Positions 1 through 8,090 of a stretch of 15,206 nucleotides of DNA are shown here, piece by piece. The DNA is from Gemmatimonadota bacterium (GTDB lineage Bacteria; Gemmatimonadota; Gemmatimonadetes; Longimicrobiales; Longimicrobiaceae). The notes beneath the pieces were generated by a model. The model was not told where the DNA came from, did not search any database, and saw only the letters and a program-made list of their open reading frames with translations. Both the position numbers and the translations under genes were made by a program. The DNA is taken from NCBI GenBank assembly GCA_019348475.1, contig JAHWJJ010000042.1, positions 1 through 15,206 of the forward strand, written 5' to 3'. How positions within the stretch are numbered: position 1 is the first letter of the stretch; every line of letters starts with the position of its first letter.

Positions 1-414
1 ACGTTCTATCAGCAGCGCTTCTTCGACACGCACGTGCGCATCAGCCGCGACCTGCTCCGGACGCGCAACCGCGAGCGGCGCCTGCTGGACGCGTGCCTTG
101 AAACGCGCCAGCCGGTCGTGATCGACAACACCAACGTGCTGGCGGACGAGCGGGCGCGGTACCTGGGGCCGGCGAAGGCCGCGGGGTTCAGGGTGGTGTG
201 CTACTACTTCCGCACCGGCACGCGCGCCGCCATCGCGCGCAACAAACTGCGGGAGGGAAAGGCGGTCGTCCCCATCCCCGGCATCCTGGGCACCTACAAA
301 AAGCTGGAGGAGCCGCGGATGGAGGAGGGATTCGACGTCATCTACGCCGTTACGCTGACCGCGTCGAACGAGTTCTCCGTCGACCTGCTCGCCGGCAAGG
401 AGCCGCCGACGTGA
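1..414 (+). CDS. Polynucleotide-kinase-like AAA/P-loop ATPase, C-terminal part
   Basis: The reading frame is open from the first base, so this is the 3' part (137 residues) of a gene that starts outside the window. The visible protein has the motif VVIDNTN (about residues 39-45), followed by a helix, then GFRVVCYYF and a basic lid stretch (ARNKLREGK). This arrangement is that of the T4-Pnkp-like kinase branch of P-loop ATPases, where the DNTN strand follows a helix and the lid arginines contact the nucleotide. The Walker A loop must lie to the left and cannot be checked. A likely activity is phosphoryl transfer to a nucleic-acid 5' end or a small molecule; the true substrate is not evident. 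The gene ends in TGA and is followed by about 170 bases with only a Uma2 remnant. The family call is fairly safe, the substrate is not. Confidence 0.8.
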   Translation, partial: TFYQQRFFDTHVRISRDLLRTRNRERRLLDACLETRQPVVIDNTNVLADERARYLGPAKAAGFRVVCYYFRTGTRAAIARNKLREGKAVVPIPGILGTYKKLEEPRMEEGFDVIYAVTLTASNEFSVDLLAGKEPPT

Positions 415-500
415 GCCTCGGCCCGCGCGCTGCGTGCCGCGCTCCCGTAGGCCGGACCGTCGCGTCCTCCGGCGGCGGCGCCATGATGTACCGTGCCGCG

Positions 501-555
501 CGGGGTGTAGCGGTTCAAGGTTGCCGTGGCCATTCGCTCCCCTCGGACCGGGTGA
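501..555 (-). pseudogene. 5' stub of a second Uma2 gene (start region only)
   Basis: On the minus strand this stretch reads a GGGGAG ribosome-binding site, ATG (533-531) and then MATATLNRYTP. This nearly equals the start of the full Uma2 gene at 1178 (MATAALNRYTP). The DNA match covers the leader, RBS and about 11 codons (501-555 against 1147-1201) with only a few substitutions and one single-base gap. Past the proline codon the frame (to 342) has no Uma2 character and runs antisense over the kinase gene. I read it as the remnant of a tandem Uma2 copy whose body was deleted. A short open frame could still be translated, but nothing suggests function. Confidence 0.6.
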
Positions 556-587
556 GGATCCGAGCAAAGTCTCTGATCCCAGCGATC

Positions 588-1178
588 TTATTCGTCCTCT
601 ACACTCGACCCCGGGAACTCCACGTCCGCGTAGATCTCGCGGAGCGAGAGCGAATCACCGACCGAGGAGAGTTCGATCACCGCGTCCGGGTCGCTCTCCG
701 AGGAAAAGACCCAGAAATCGCCCTGTCGCGCGTACCGCTCCACGCGTACGCGGCGGGAGTCGACGAGCACGTATTCAAGGAGCGAGTCGATGGCCCGGTA
801 CGCTTCGAATTTTTCGACGCGATCGTACGGTTCGGTGGTGTCGGACAGAACCTCGACGACCAGTTGCGGGTTGAGCAACGTTCGTGGCCTCGTATCCAGG
901 AACAGCGCCTGCGCGCACATCGCGACCACGGCGGGATACACATAGCCGGTGGGCGAGGCGATCCGCACGCGCACGTCGTTCACGAACACTCGGCAGCCGC
1001 GGGGCCGCAAACGCGCGCGAAGCTCACTCCCAATGTTCAGCACGACGTCGGCGTGCTCCGGACTTCCGCCCGCCATCGCGATGATGCGGCCGTTCAGGTA
1101 CTCGCTGCGGAACTCGGCGTGGCGCTCGAGCGCGAGGTACTCTTCCGGGGTGTAGCGGTTCAGGGCTGCCGTGGCCAT
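588..1178 (-). CDS. Uma2 family (DUF820) PD-(D/E)XK-type protein, motif Asp missing
   Basis: The protein has 196 residues, a normal length for the Uma2 family of restriction-endonuclease-like proteins that spread in high-copy sets in cyanobacteria, Chloroflexi and Gemmatimonadota. Family marks seen here are the opening RYTPEEYLALE, SEYLNGRIIAMAGGSPEH (about 25-42), LLNPQLVVEVLS (101-112) with Glu109, and YDRVEKFEAYR (118-128) with Asp119 and Lys123, then LLEYVLVD. The usual strand motif 'YPDV' reads YPAV here (Pro82-Ala83), so the first acidic metal ligand is absent. I chose the ATG at 1178 because GAGAGGAG sits seven bases or fewer upstream and the family start aligns there; a longer frame to 1295 lacks family sequence. 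Cellular role is unknown for the family. The Asp loss suggests an inactive nuclease. Confidence 0.87.
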   Translation of the reverse strand: MATAALNRYTPEEYLALERHAEFRSEYLNGRIIAMAGGSPEHADVVLNIGSELRARLRPRGCRVFVNDVRVRIASPTGYVYPAVVAMCAQALFLDTRPRTLLNPQLVVEVLSDTTEPYDRVEKFEAYRAIDSLLEYVLVDSRRVRVERYARQGDFWVFSSESDPDAVIELSSVGDSLSLREIYADVEFPGSSVEDE

Positions 1179-1524
1179 GCGCTCCTCTCGGGACCGGGTA
1201 CGGCCCGAGTGTAAACGGGATCGGCAAACTGCACAATGGGCCCGGGCGGCACCGCAACCGACGCGCCACGTGCGAAAGCTCCCGCCCGGCGCCACCGACG
1301 ATGCAGGATACCAGCCGTGGCGCGGGCCATGTCAGCTTCCGCCCGTAACCGCACGACGATTACGCGGCGGTGAACCGCGCCCAAGAGGCCGCGGACGTAA
1401 CATCGCTCCGCGGCCTCGCATCTCCGTTCAGTGTACCCGGCGCGCACCGTCCACCATCAAACGAGCGCTCCGGCAGAAGGAAGTCTGCCTTCGCATTCAG
1501 ATCCAACCGTGTTCGTTTGGGACG
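1179..1524. other. Non-coding gap between Uma2 and the PKD-like gene
   Basis: No frame in these 346 bases looks like a gene. The right end (near 1525) should hold the 3' end of the PKD-like transcript and the left end the Uma2 promoter. Two hairpins are visible: a small one with arms GGCAGA/TCTGCC at 1472-1489 and a strong one at 1385-1417. I could not find convincing -35/-10 boxes for Uma2. Confidence 0.6.
1385..1417. terminator. Strong 11-bp hairpin, possible 3' end of the PKD-like transcript
   Basis: Arms GAGGCCGCGGA (1385-1395) and TCCGCGGCCTC (1407-1417) are perfectly complementary around an 11-base loop. It lies about 110 bases past the PKD-like stop codon on the minus strand. There is no U-tract on either strand, so it is not a classical intrinsic terminator. 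It could mark an RNA 3' end or be a structural element. Confidence 0.3.
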
Positions 1525-1902
1525 TCACGGGCAGAGCGGACCGTCGTAGACGGAGGTCACGTTCATCGTGGCCGAGCCGGTCGCGCCCAGGGCATCCGTG
1601 ACGAACACGGTAAGCGAGCCGGAGACGGGAAAGTGACCGCTCCATACCTCGTCGTATCCCGTACCGCCGCCACCGACCGAACTCCACTCGTAGCTGTAGG
1701 GAGCGGTCCCGCCGGAGACACTCGCCTCCCAGGTGCACCACGTCTGTGAGTCGATGCGCGGCGGGCCGCCGACGAATACGGTGAGCGCGGCGGCGGGCGA
1801 GACGCTGCCGGCCGGCGGCGCCGAGGCTGCCGTCCGTGGGGTCGCGGCGCCGTATGCGGCGGCGAGCACTGCGAGCATCAGCAGGGGGATCAGGCGCTTC
1901 AT
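1525..1902 (-). CDS. Small secreted PKD/Ig-like repeat protein
   Basis: The protein has 125 residues. It opens with a classic signal peptide (MKRL then a hydrophobic run to about residue 20, with AYGAA or ASAPP as possible cleavage sites), then one compact beta domain. ASVSGGTAPYSYEWS (60-74) and LTVFVTDALGATGSATMNVTSV (97-118) are the hallmark strands of PKD/Ig-like bacterial surface repeats. Cys56 (in TWCTWE) and Cys124 (penultimate residue) probably form a disulfide after export. I start it at ATG 1902 because GGAGA lies six bases upstream; in-frame ATG 1920 and the frame start at 1989 have no RBS and would put the signal peptide inside. A lone PKD-like domain is usually part of larger adhesins or chitinase-like enzymes, so this one may be a small surface or periplasmic binding module. 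No partner is visible nearby. Confidence 0.72.
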   Translation of the reverse strand: MKRLIPLLMLAVLAAAYGAATPRTAASAPPAGSVSPAAALTVFVGGPPRIDSQTWCTWEASVSGGTAPYSYEWSSVGGGGTGYDEVWSGHFPVSGSLTVFVTDALGATGSATMNVTSVYDGPLCP

Positions 1903-1987
1903 GGCGTTCTCCACGTGCATGGTGACCGGCGCCGCTCCCGAGGTGGGCGGGGCCGGAACGAATATGGGGTGCTCCTCTGCGTTCTGC

Positions 1988-1993
1988 AATATA
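1988..1993 (-). promoter_or_regulatory. Candidate -10 box for the PKD-like gene
   Basis: On the minus strand the hexamer TATATT sits in a markedly AT-rich patch between the ispG terminator and the PKD-like start, about 86 bases upstream of the ATG. It matches the sigma-70 -10 consensus in five of six bases. No good -35 hexamer is found 16-18 bases upstream, so this is tentative. Confidence 0.35.
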
Positions 1994-2026
1994 CGTCTTT
2001 AAAAGATAGGAGTAGGGGTCGGACGG

Positions 2027-2060
2027 AAAAGGGGCCGCGAGCGAAAGCGCCCGCGGCCCC
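2027..2060 (-). terminator. Intrinsic terminator after ispG
   Basis: On the minus strand, 24 bases past the ispG stop, the arms GGGGCCGCG and CGCGGCCCC (2060-2052 with 2039-2031) pair perfectly around a 12-base loop that can extend the stem by three GC pairs. Four Ts follow directly (plus-strand 2030-2027). Position, GC stem and T-run fit a factor-independent terminator. Confidence 0.75.
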
Positions 2061-2084
2061 GTTTCCGAGGCGGCCCCAGCCCGG

Positions 2085-3338
<1,254 letters not shown>

Positions 3339-3420
3339 GTGCTTGTCCAAAGCTGGGTTGCGGCTGCGGCACCAATCTAACCCCGCGAGCCACGCTCCGA
3401 AATCCGCCGCATGAAAACCT

Positions 3421-3450
3421 TTGCGTCGCGGCACCCGCCGTGGTTAGACT
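3421..3450 (+). promoter_or_regulatory. Candidate sigma-70-like promoter for the gene at 3508
   Basis: TTGCGT (3421-3426) and TAGACT (3445-3450) are separated by 18 bases within the 169-base divergent region between ispG and the barrel protein. Matches to consensus are partial (TTG plus four of six in the -10). A similar TAGATT box precedes the M20 gene at 5184. The ispG promoter must lie in the same region but I could not identify it. Confidence 0.3.
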
Positions 3451-3507
3451 ACCGCCTCCCGCCGGTCGCGGCCTGTTCCGCATCCCTCACGTCCTACCTT
3501 CTCCGCC

Positions 3508-4398
3508 ATGACACCATCCGTGCGCCTTCTGCTCCTGCCGCTGCTGCTCGTCGCCGCCGCCCTCACCGTCCCCGCCCGCGCGGCCGCGCAGGACACGGAT
3601 GCAGCCGCCGCCGCGGCGCAGGACACCGTCTACGAAGTGCGCCTTGCCGACGGCTCCGTGCTGTTCGGCCGGGTGACCGAGCAGACCGCCGACGAGCTTA
3701 CGCTGGAGACGCAGGGCGGCGCCACCATCCGCCTGCGGCGGGGGCAGATCGTTTCCATGCGGCCGCTGCGGGGGAGGATGGTGGCCGGCCAGGTGTGGCC
3801 CGACGACCCGCACGCCACGCGGCTGTTCTTCGGGCCCACGGCGCGGGCCATTCCCCAGGGGGAGGGGTACTTCGGCGTCTACGAGCTCTTCTTTCCGTTC
3901 GTGAGCTACGGCCTCACCGACCGGTTCACCATCTCCGCGGGGACGCCGGTGTTTCCGGACGTCATCGGCGAGATCTTTTACCTGGCCCCCAAGTACGAGG
4001 TGCTGCGCACCCCCGCGGCCAGCGCCGCGGTGGGCGTGCTGGCGTTGTTCGCCACCCGCGACCGCGGCAGTGCGGGGCTGCTGTACGGCGTCGGCACCTT
4101 CGGCGGTCCCGACCGCGCCCTTACCGTGGGGGCGACCGTGCCGTTCATCGCCGACGGTGGAGAGACCGACATCGGCGACGAGCCGGCCATCATGGTGGGC
4201 GGCGAGGCGCGGCTCTCCCGGCGCACCACGGTCATCACCGAGAACTACCTGTTCCCCAGCGCGAGCGGGTCGCTGGTCTCCGGCGGGGTGCGCTTCTTCG
4301 GCGAGCGGCTGAGCGCGGACTTCGGGATCGGCGCGGCCTTCGGCGGGAACGACTCCGCCTGCTGCCTGCCGCTGGTGAACTTCGTCTACAGCTTCTGA
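3508..4398 (+). CDS. Exported protein: SH3-like strand domain plus predicted outer-membrane barrel
   Basis: The protein has 296 residues and no name I recognise. It has a signal peptide (MTPSVRLLLLPLLLVAAALT) with cleavage likely at ARAAA-QDT near residue 27. An oddity is that AAAQDT recurs at residues 35-40, as if the cleavage region had been duplicated. Residues 41-85 (VRLADGSVLFGRVTEQ... LRRGQIVSM) form a five-strand pattern like the small Lsm/SH3-like 'DGS..xGxV' modules of exported proteins in Gemmatimonadota and Planctomycetes. The rest (about 105-296) alternates short amphipathic strands and turns and ends in NFVYSF, with the terminal aromatic typical of outer-membrane beta-barrels. 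Cys-Cys occurs near the C-terminus (SACCLPL). Start ATG 3508 is fixed by the signal peptide; an RBS is not evident. It may pair with the next barrel gene. Function unknown. Confidence 0.8.
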   Translation: MTPSVRLLLLPLLLVAAALTVPARAAAQDTDAAAAAAQDTVYEVRLADGSVLFGRVTEQTADELTLETQGGATIRLRRGQIVSMRPLRGRMVAGQVWPDDPHATRLFFGPTARAIPQGEGYFGVYELFFPFVSYGLTDRFTISAGTPVFPDVIGEIFYLAPKYEVLRTPAASAAVGVLALFATRDRGSAGLLYGVGTFGGPDRALTVGATVPFIADGGETDIGDEPAIMVGGEARLSRRTTVITENYLFPSASGSLVSGGVRFFGERLSADFGIGAAFGGNDSACCLPLVNFVYSF

Positions 4399-4424
4399 TC
4401 CGGAAGCGAAGACCCGTCGCGCGC

Positions 4425-4452
4425 AGCCGGCGCCGCGGCGAAGGCGCCGGCT
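4425..4452 (+). terminator. 10-bp GC hairpin after the gene ending at 4398
   Basis: AGCCGGCGCC (4425-4434) and GGCGCCGGCT (4443-4452) are perfect complements around an eight-base loop, 26 bases past the stop codon. No T-run follows, so it could be a weak terminator or an mRNA 3'-end stabiliser. It lies in the 222-base gap before the next gene. Confidence 0.4.
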
Positions 4453-4620
4453 CCGCGGGATCCCGTGCCCGCCTCTCCGTCCGGATCCAGAGCCTCGCGC
4501 GTTCTCTGCCCCGGTGCCGGAACGCGCGGGGCGGCGGAACAAACCCCTCGCGCCGCGTGTTTCAGCGACGCCGCTCTATCCGCGGCCCCTCCTTTCCATC
4601 AGCCATCCCGGAACCGAAGA

Positions 4621-5163
4621 ATGAACCATCGCCTCACCGCGGTCGCCGCGCTCGCCCTGCTGTTCGCGGCCGCGCCCGCCGCCGCCGCCCAGGACGGTGA
4701 TGCCGCTGCCCTCGTGCGCACGCAGGCCCTTTCCGTCCTTCCCCTGCACGCCGCCTTCGGCTTCTACGCCGGCGACTACGAACGCGCCGTGAGCCCCACC
4801 GTGACGGCGGGGATCGGCGGCAGCTACTTTTCCATGGGCGAGGAAACCAGCGAGTTCGGCTACTCGTCCCTCGAGGGCAAGGTTCGCTACTACCCGTCGG
4901 CAGACCCGCTGCGCGGGCTGTCGTTCGGGCTCACCGTGGGCCCCACCTTCCTGAGTGCCAAGGACGACTTCGAGACCGACGAGAACATCACGGCGCTCGG
5001 CGTGGGCTTCGAGATCGCCCGCAGCCACCTGATGGGCGTGGACCGCCGCTTCTACTACGGCTACGGCGCCGGCTTCAAGCGCCTGTTCATGGTCTCCGGC
5101 GAAGAGCGGGGCGCCGAGACGGCCATCCCCACGCTGCGCCTGTCCGTCGGCTACGCCTTCTGA
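4621..5163 (+). CDS. Small exported outer-membrane-barrel-like protein
   Basis: The protein has 180 residues. It has a signal peptide with cleavage likely at AAAA-QDG (about residue 23), then about 155 residues of alternating strands and turns (LHAAFGFYAGDYERAV, GIGGSYFSMGE, LEGKVRYYPS, LSFGLTVGPTFL, YYGYGAGFKRLF) ending in RLSVGYAF. This pattern and length are those of small eight-strand outer-membrane barrels of the OmpA-like/DUF3575 type. I do not recognise a specific family. ATG 4621 is chosen because the signal peptide starts there and a purine-rich GAAG sits just upstream; the longer frame to 4465 carries no sensible sequence. It is followed within 30 bases by a clear intrinsic terminator, so the transcript ends here. 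It likely shares a compartment with the preceding barrel protein. Confidence 0.78.
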   Translation: MNHRLTAVAALALLFAAAPAAAAQDGDAAALVRTQALSVLPLHAAFGFYAGDYERAVSPTVTAGIGGSYFSMGEETSEFGYSSLEGKVRYYPSADPLRGLSFGLTVGPTFLSAKDDFETDENITALGVGFEIARSHLMGVDRRFYYGYGAGFKRLFMVSGEERGAETAIPTLRLSVGYAF

Positions 5164-5189
5164 CGCACGTCGCGCCGACTCGGTAGATT
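5160..5189 (+). promoter_or_regulatory. Candidate promoter for the M20 peptidase gene
   Basis: TGACGC (5161-5166) and TAGATT (5184-5189) are separated by 17 bases. The -10-like box resembles the one before the gene at 3508. If used, the RNA would start at the base of the terminator hairpin at 5193, so promoter and terminator would overlap. Tentative. Confidence 0.25.
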
Positions 5190-5192
5190 GGG

Positions 5193-5228
5193 GAGCGGAA
5201 AGGCAGGGCGCCTTTCCGCTCTTCCTTT
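5193..5228 (+). terminator. Intrinsic terminator after the barrel gene ending at 5163
   Basis: GAGCGGAAAGG (5193-5203) pairs perfectly with CCTTTCCGCTC (5211-5221) around a seven-base loop, followed by TTCCTTTT. An 11-bp stem plus a T-rich tail is a classical factor-independent terminator. It lies in the 87-base gap before the M20 gene. Confidence 0.8.
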
Positions 5229-5250
5229 TGCGGCCGGCGGAGGCCCTGCC

Positions 5251-6417
5251 ATGCAGGTGGATTTCGACGGGATGGTGCGCACCCTGGCCGAGCTGGTGCG
5301 GATCAACTCCATCAACCCCGCCTTCAGCGGCGGTACCACGGACGAGCGGCAGGTGGCGGCGTACGTGCGGGCGGCCATGGAGGGGCTGGGGATGCGGACG
5401 CGGGTGCACGAGCCCGCGCCGGGACGCGCCAGCGTCGTCGGGCGGCTCCCCGGCACCGGCGGCGGCCGGTCACTGATGCTGTACGCGCACCACGACACGG
5501 TGGGCGTCGAGGGGATGCCGGAGCCCTGGGCCGCCCGGGTGCGCGACGGGCGAATGTACGGCCGCGGCGCGTACGACATGAAGTGCGGGCTGGCCGCGTC
5601 CCTCGCCGCCGTCCGCGCGCTGGTGGATTCAGGCACCCGGCTGAAGGGCGACCTGGTCATCGTCTCCGTGGCGGACGAGGAAGAGGCCAGCCTGGGGATG
5701 ACGGACGTCCTCAAGCACCACACGGCCGACGCGGCGATCGTCACCGAGCCCACCGGGCTGGCGATGGTGGTGGCGCACAAGGGCTTCTGCTGGATCGAGG
5801 TCCGGACCGAGGGGCGCGCCGCGCACGGCAGCGCCTGGTGGGAGGGGGTAGACGCCAACCTGCGGATGGGCCGCGTGCTGCGGCAGCTGGAGGAGCTGGG
5901 GGCGCGCCTGGTCCTTTCCGATCCGCACCCCGTGGTCGGTCCACCTTCGCTGCACGCGGCCACGCTGCAGGGGGGGACGGGGTGGAGCACCTACGCGGCG
6001 TCGTGCATCCTTCGCATCGAGCGCCGCACCGTCCCCGGCGAGACGGAGGCGGCCGCCGTGGCGCAGATCCGGGCGATCGTGGATGCGCTCGCGACGGAAG
6101 ACCCCACCTTCCGCGCCACCGTCCGCCCCGTCCTGACGCGCCACCCGTGGGAGGCGCGGCCGGGTTCCACGATCGCTCAGGTGGTGGGGCGGGCGGCGGA
6201 GGGGGTGCTGGGGCGGGCGCCGGAGCGCGCGGGCGCGGCGTACTGGATGGACGCCTCGCTGCTGGGCGCGGCGGGGATCGACACCGTCGTCTTCGGCCCG
6301 CTGGGCGAGGGGGCGCACGCGGCGGTGGAGTGGGTGGACCTGGAGTCGGTGCGCGAGACGGCGGAGGTGCTGGCGCGCGCCGCCGTCGACTTCTGCGGCC
6401 CCGCGCACCCGTCCTGA
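5251..6417 (+). CDS. M20 family zinc peptidase/deacylase (ArgE/DapE/CPG2-type)
   Basis: The protein has 388 residues, the usual two-domain M20 length, and no signal peptide, so it should be cytoplasmic. All metal and catalytic positions are visible: His80 and catalytic-support Asp82 (YAHHDTV), bridging Asp109 (GRGAYDMKCG), general-base Glu143 and zinc-ligand Glu144 (ADEEEAS), Glu166 (TEPTG) and C-terminal His356 (GEGAHAAVEWVD). The dimerisation/lid domain starts near residue 175 with the expected AHGSAWW. The family hydrolyses N-acyl amino acids, succinyl-diaminopimelate or small peptides; the sequence does not single out a substrate. ATG 5251 is supported by GGAGG seven bases upstream. It stands alone on its transcript or follows read-through from the barrel gene. 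One small deviation is Cys112 where many members have Gly. Confidence 0.92.
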   Translation: MQVDFDGMVRTLAELVRINSINPAFSGGTTDERQVAAYVRAAMEGLGMRTRVHEPAPGRASVVGRLPGTGGGRSLMLYAHHDTVGVEGMPEPWAARVRDGRMYGRGAYDMKCGLAASLAAVRALVDSGTRLKGDLVIVSVADEEEASLGMTDVLKHHTADAAIVTEPTGLAMVVAHKGFCWIEVRTEGRAAHGSAWWEGVDANLRMGRVLRQLEELGARLVLSDPHPVVGPPSLHAATLQGGTGWSTYAASCILRIERRTVPGETEAAAVAQIRAIVDALATEDPTFRATVRPVLTRHPWEARPGSTIAQVVGRAAEGVLGRAPERAGAAYWMDASLLGAAGIDTVVFGPLGEGAHAAVEWVDLESVRETAEVLARAAVDFCGPAHPS

Positions 6418-6575
6418 CGCGGCGCGGCGCTGGCGCGTCGCGTGGAGATCCGACAACTTGGTGCGCGCGGCGGCATCCGCCGAAACCCGGGCGGGCCGGC
6501 CGGCGTACCTCACGCGGCGCCGATGGAACGGCGCCGGACGGAACCTGACTCCACTCCAGCAGGACTGAACAGCCG

Positions 6576-7466
6576 ATGAAGTGTTTCAACCGGATTGCCG
6601 CCGCGCTGCTCGCGGCCGCCTCCCTTGCCGGTGCGGATGGCGCGGCGGCGCAGGAGGCCCGCAGCATTCTGTATCGCGTGGAAGGCGCCAGCGGCGCGAC
6701 GGTGTACATGCTGGGCTCCATCCACCTGCTGAGCGCCGACGCGTACCCGCTGCCCGAGCCCGTGCAGGCCGCCTACGCCGACGCGGAGCGCGTGTACTTC
6801 GAGACCAGCCTGGACAGCCTGATGGCCCGCCAGCAGGAGATGGCGATGCGCGGCCTGTACCCGGCCGGCAAGTCGCTGCGCGGCGAGATCCCGGCGGACC
6901 TGTACGCACGGGTGGAGGCGGCGGCGCCCGGCCTTGCCGCGCTGGGCGTGACCATGCCCGTGCTGGACCGCATGGAGCCGTGGATGGTTGCGCTGCTGTT
7001 CCAGAGCGTAGAGTGGCAGAAGGCGGGGATGGTGGCGGAGCACGGCGTGGACATGCACTTCTCCGGGCGGGCCAGGGAGGACGGCAAGCCGGTGGGCGGG
7101 TTGGAGTCGGTGGACTTTCAGCTGGGCCTGTTCGACGAGATGCCGCCCGAGGAGCAGGTGGCGTTCCTGCGCCAGTCGCTGGAGGACCTCTCGGAAACCA
7201 GCGAGCAGATGCGGCGGGTCGTGGCCGCCTGGCGGGCCGGCGACGCCGCGGCCATCGACGCCATCATGAACGAGTCGATGGACGAGGCGCCGGCGCTGTA
7301 CGCGCGCATGCTCACCGACCGCAACGCCGCCTGGGTGCCGCAGATCGAGCAGCTGCTGCTCGGAACCGACGACGTGCTGGTGGTGGTGGGCGCCGCGCAC
7401 CTGGTGGGCGAGCAGAGCGTGGTGGAGATGCTGCGCCGGCGCGGGCACACGGTGGAGCAGCTGTAG
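6576..7466 (+). CDS. Exported TraB/GumN (Tiki-like) family protein
   Basis: The protein has 296 residues and a signal peptide (MKCFNRIAAALLAAASLAGA) cleaved near GAAA-QEA. The mature part has the TraB/GumN signature: GSIH (47-50) at the first strand, Glu76 in YFETS, Asp248-Arg249-Asn250 (TDRNAAW) and the second GxxH motif GAAH (272-275) followed by LVG. In eukaryotic Tiki proteins these residues form a metal-dependent protease site; bacterial members are presumed periplasmic or envelope-associated hydrolases. Nothing shows the substrate here. ATG 6576 is fixed by the signal peptide; the only RBS-like match is AGGA at a rather long distance. A strong terminator follows at 7535. The 158-base gap before it holds no gene. 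Confidence 0.9.
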   Translation: MKCFNRIAAALLAAASLAGADGAAAQEARSILYRVEGASGATVYMLGSIHLLSADAYPLPEPVQAAYADAERVYFETSLDSLMARQQEMAMRGLYPAGKSLRGEIPADLYARVEAAAPGLAALGVTMPVLDRMEPWMVALLFQSVEWQKAGMVAEHGVDMHFSGRAREDGKPVGGLESVDFQLGLFDEMPPEEQVAFLRQSLEDLSETSEQMRRVVAAWRAGDAAAIDAIMNESMDEAPALYARMLTDRNAAWVPQIEQLLLGTDDVLVVVGAAHLVGEQSVVEMLRRRGHTVEQL

Positions 7467-7534
7467 CCGCTCAGCCGTTACGCGCCCTTCGGGGACGTTC
7501 ACCCCCGGAGCCGGGACGTGCCTGGCACACGCGG

Positions 7535-7567
7535 AAGCTCTCCGACCGGATGGTCGGGGAGCTTTTT
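7535..7567 (+). terminator. Intrinsic terminator after the TraB/GumN gene
   Basis: AGCTCTCCGACC (7536-7547) pairs with GGTCGGGGAGCT (7552-7563) around the loop GGAT, with one G-T wobble in 12 pairs. The stem is flanked by A at 7535 and by TTTT. It lies about 70 bases past the stop codon. Confidence 0.85.
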
Positions 7568-7782
7568 CGCGTGGGCCTGCGAACGGCTCGTCGCCAAGCC
7601 GCAAAACGGTCCGATGTGACGGCAGGCCCGCTGGACCCGGCTCCGCCGTGGACCGGGCCGTCGGATTCAACCACGGATCGGATTCTTTCTCGGACGTGAT
7701 GGCAGGATCAGGCCGGGGCCGGGTTTCACGATCCGCCTCGCCCGTCAAGCCCGTCGGGGGAAGGCGGGCACAACTGGACAGA

Positions 7783-7841
7783 TGCGGGTGCGACGGCCGG
7801 AGGCGGGCCGGACGAAGTTCGGCACGACCAGGGCGTCCCCT
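7783..7841. repeat. Dispersed intergenic repeat, copy 1
   Basis: The first 30 bases (beginning TGCGGGTGCGACGGCCGG) match 15149-15178 with one substitution. Both copies reach the same nine bases GCGTCCCCT after a divergent middle of nearly equal length (59 against 58 bases in total). The right part can fold into a hairpin with arms ACCAGGG (7827-7833) and CCCTGGT (7838-7844). Confidence 0.6.
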
Positions 7842-8090
7842 GGTAAAGGGGGTGCTGCCGGCGAGGGGACGGGATCCGCATTTTTCTTCGAGGGGCAGGG
7901 ATCGAGGTGGCGCGGCGGGTGGTCGCCGGGTCACATCATCCACCCGATTGCGATCTGTAAAAGCCCGCTCCGGCTGGACACTGGACAACAGAGTTGGACA
8001 AGCCCGACCCCGCGGTGTCCGCGGTGCGTGCCGGTGCCGGGCACGGCCTCGGGGAGAAGATGACGGCAATCGAAAGACTCTGGACAAGCG

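Noticed and set aside
1179..1295. Longer start for the Uma2 gene at 1295
   Set aside because: The extra 39 residues have no family similarity and the start at 1178 has a strong RBS.
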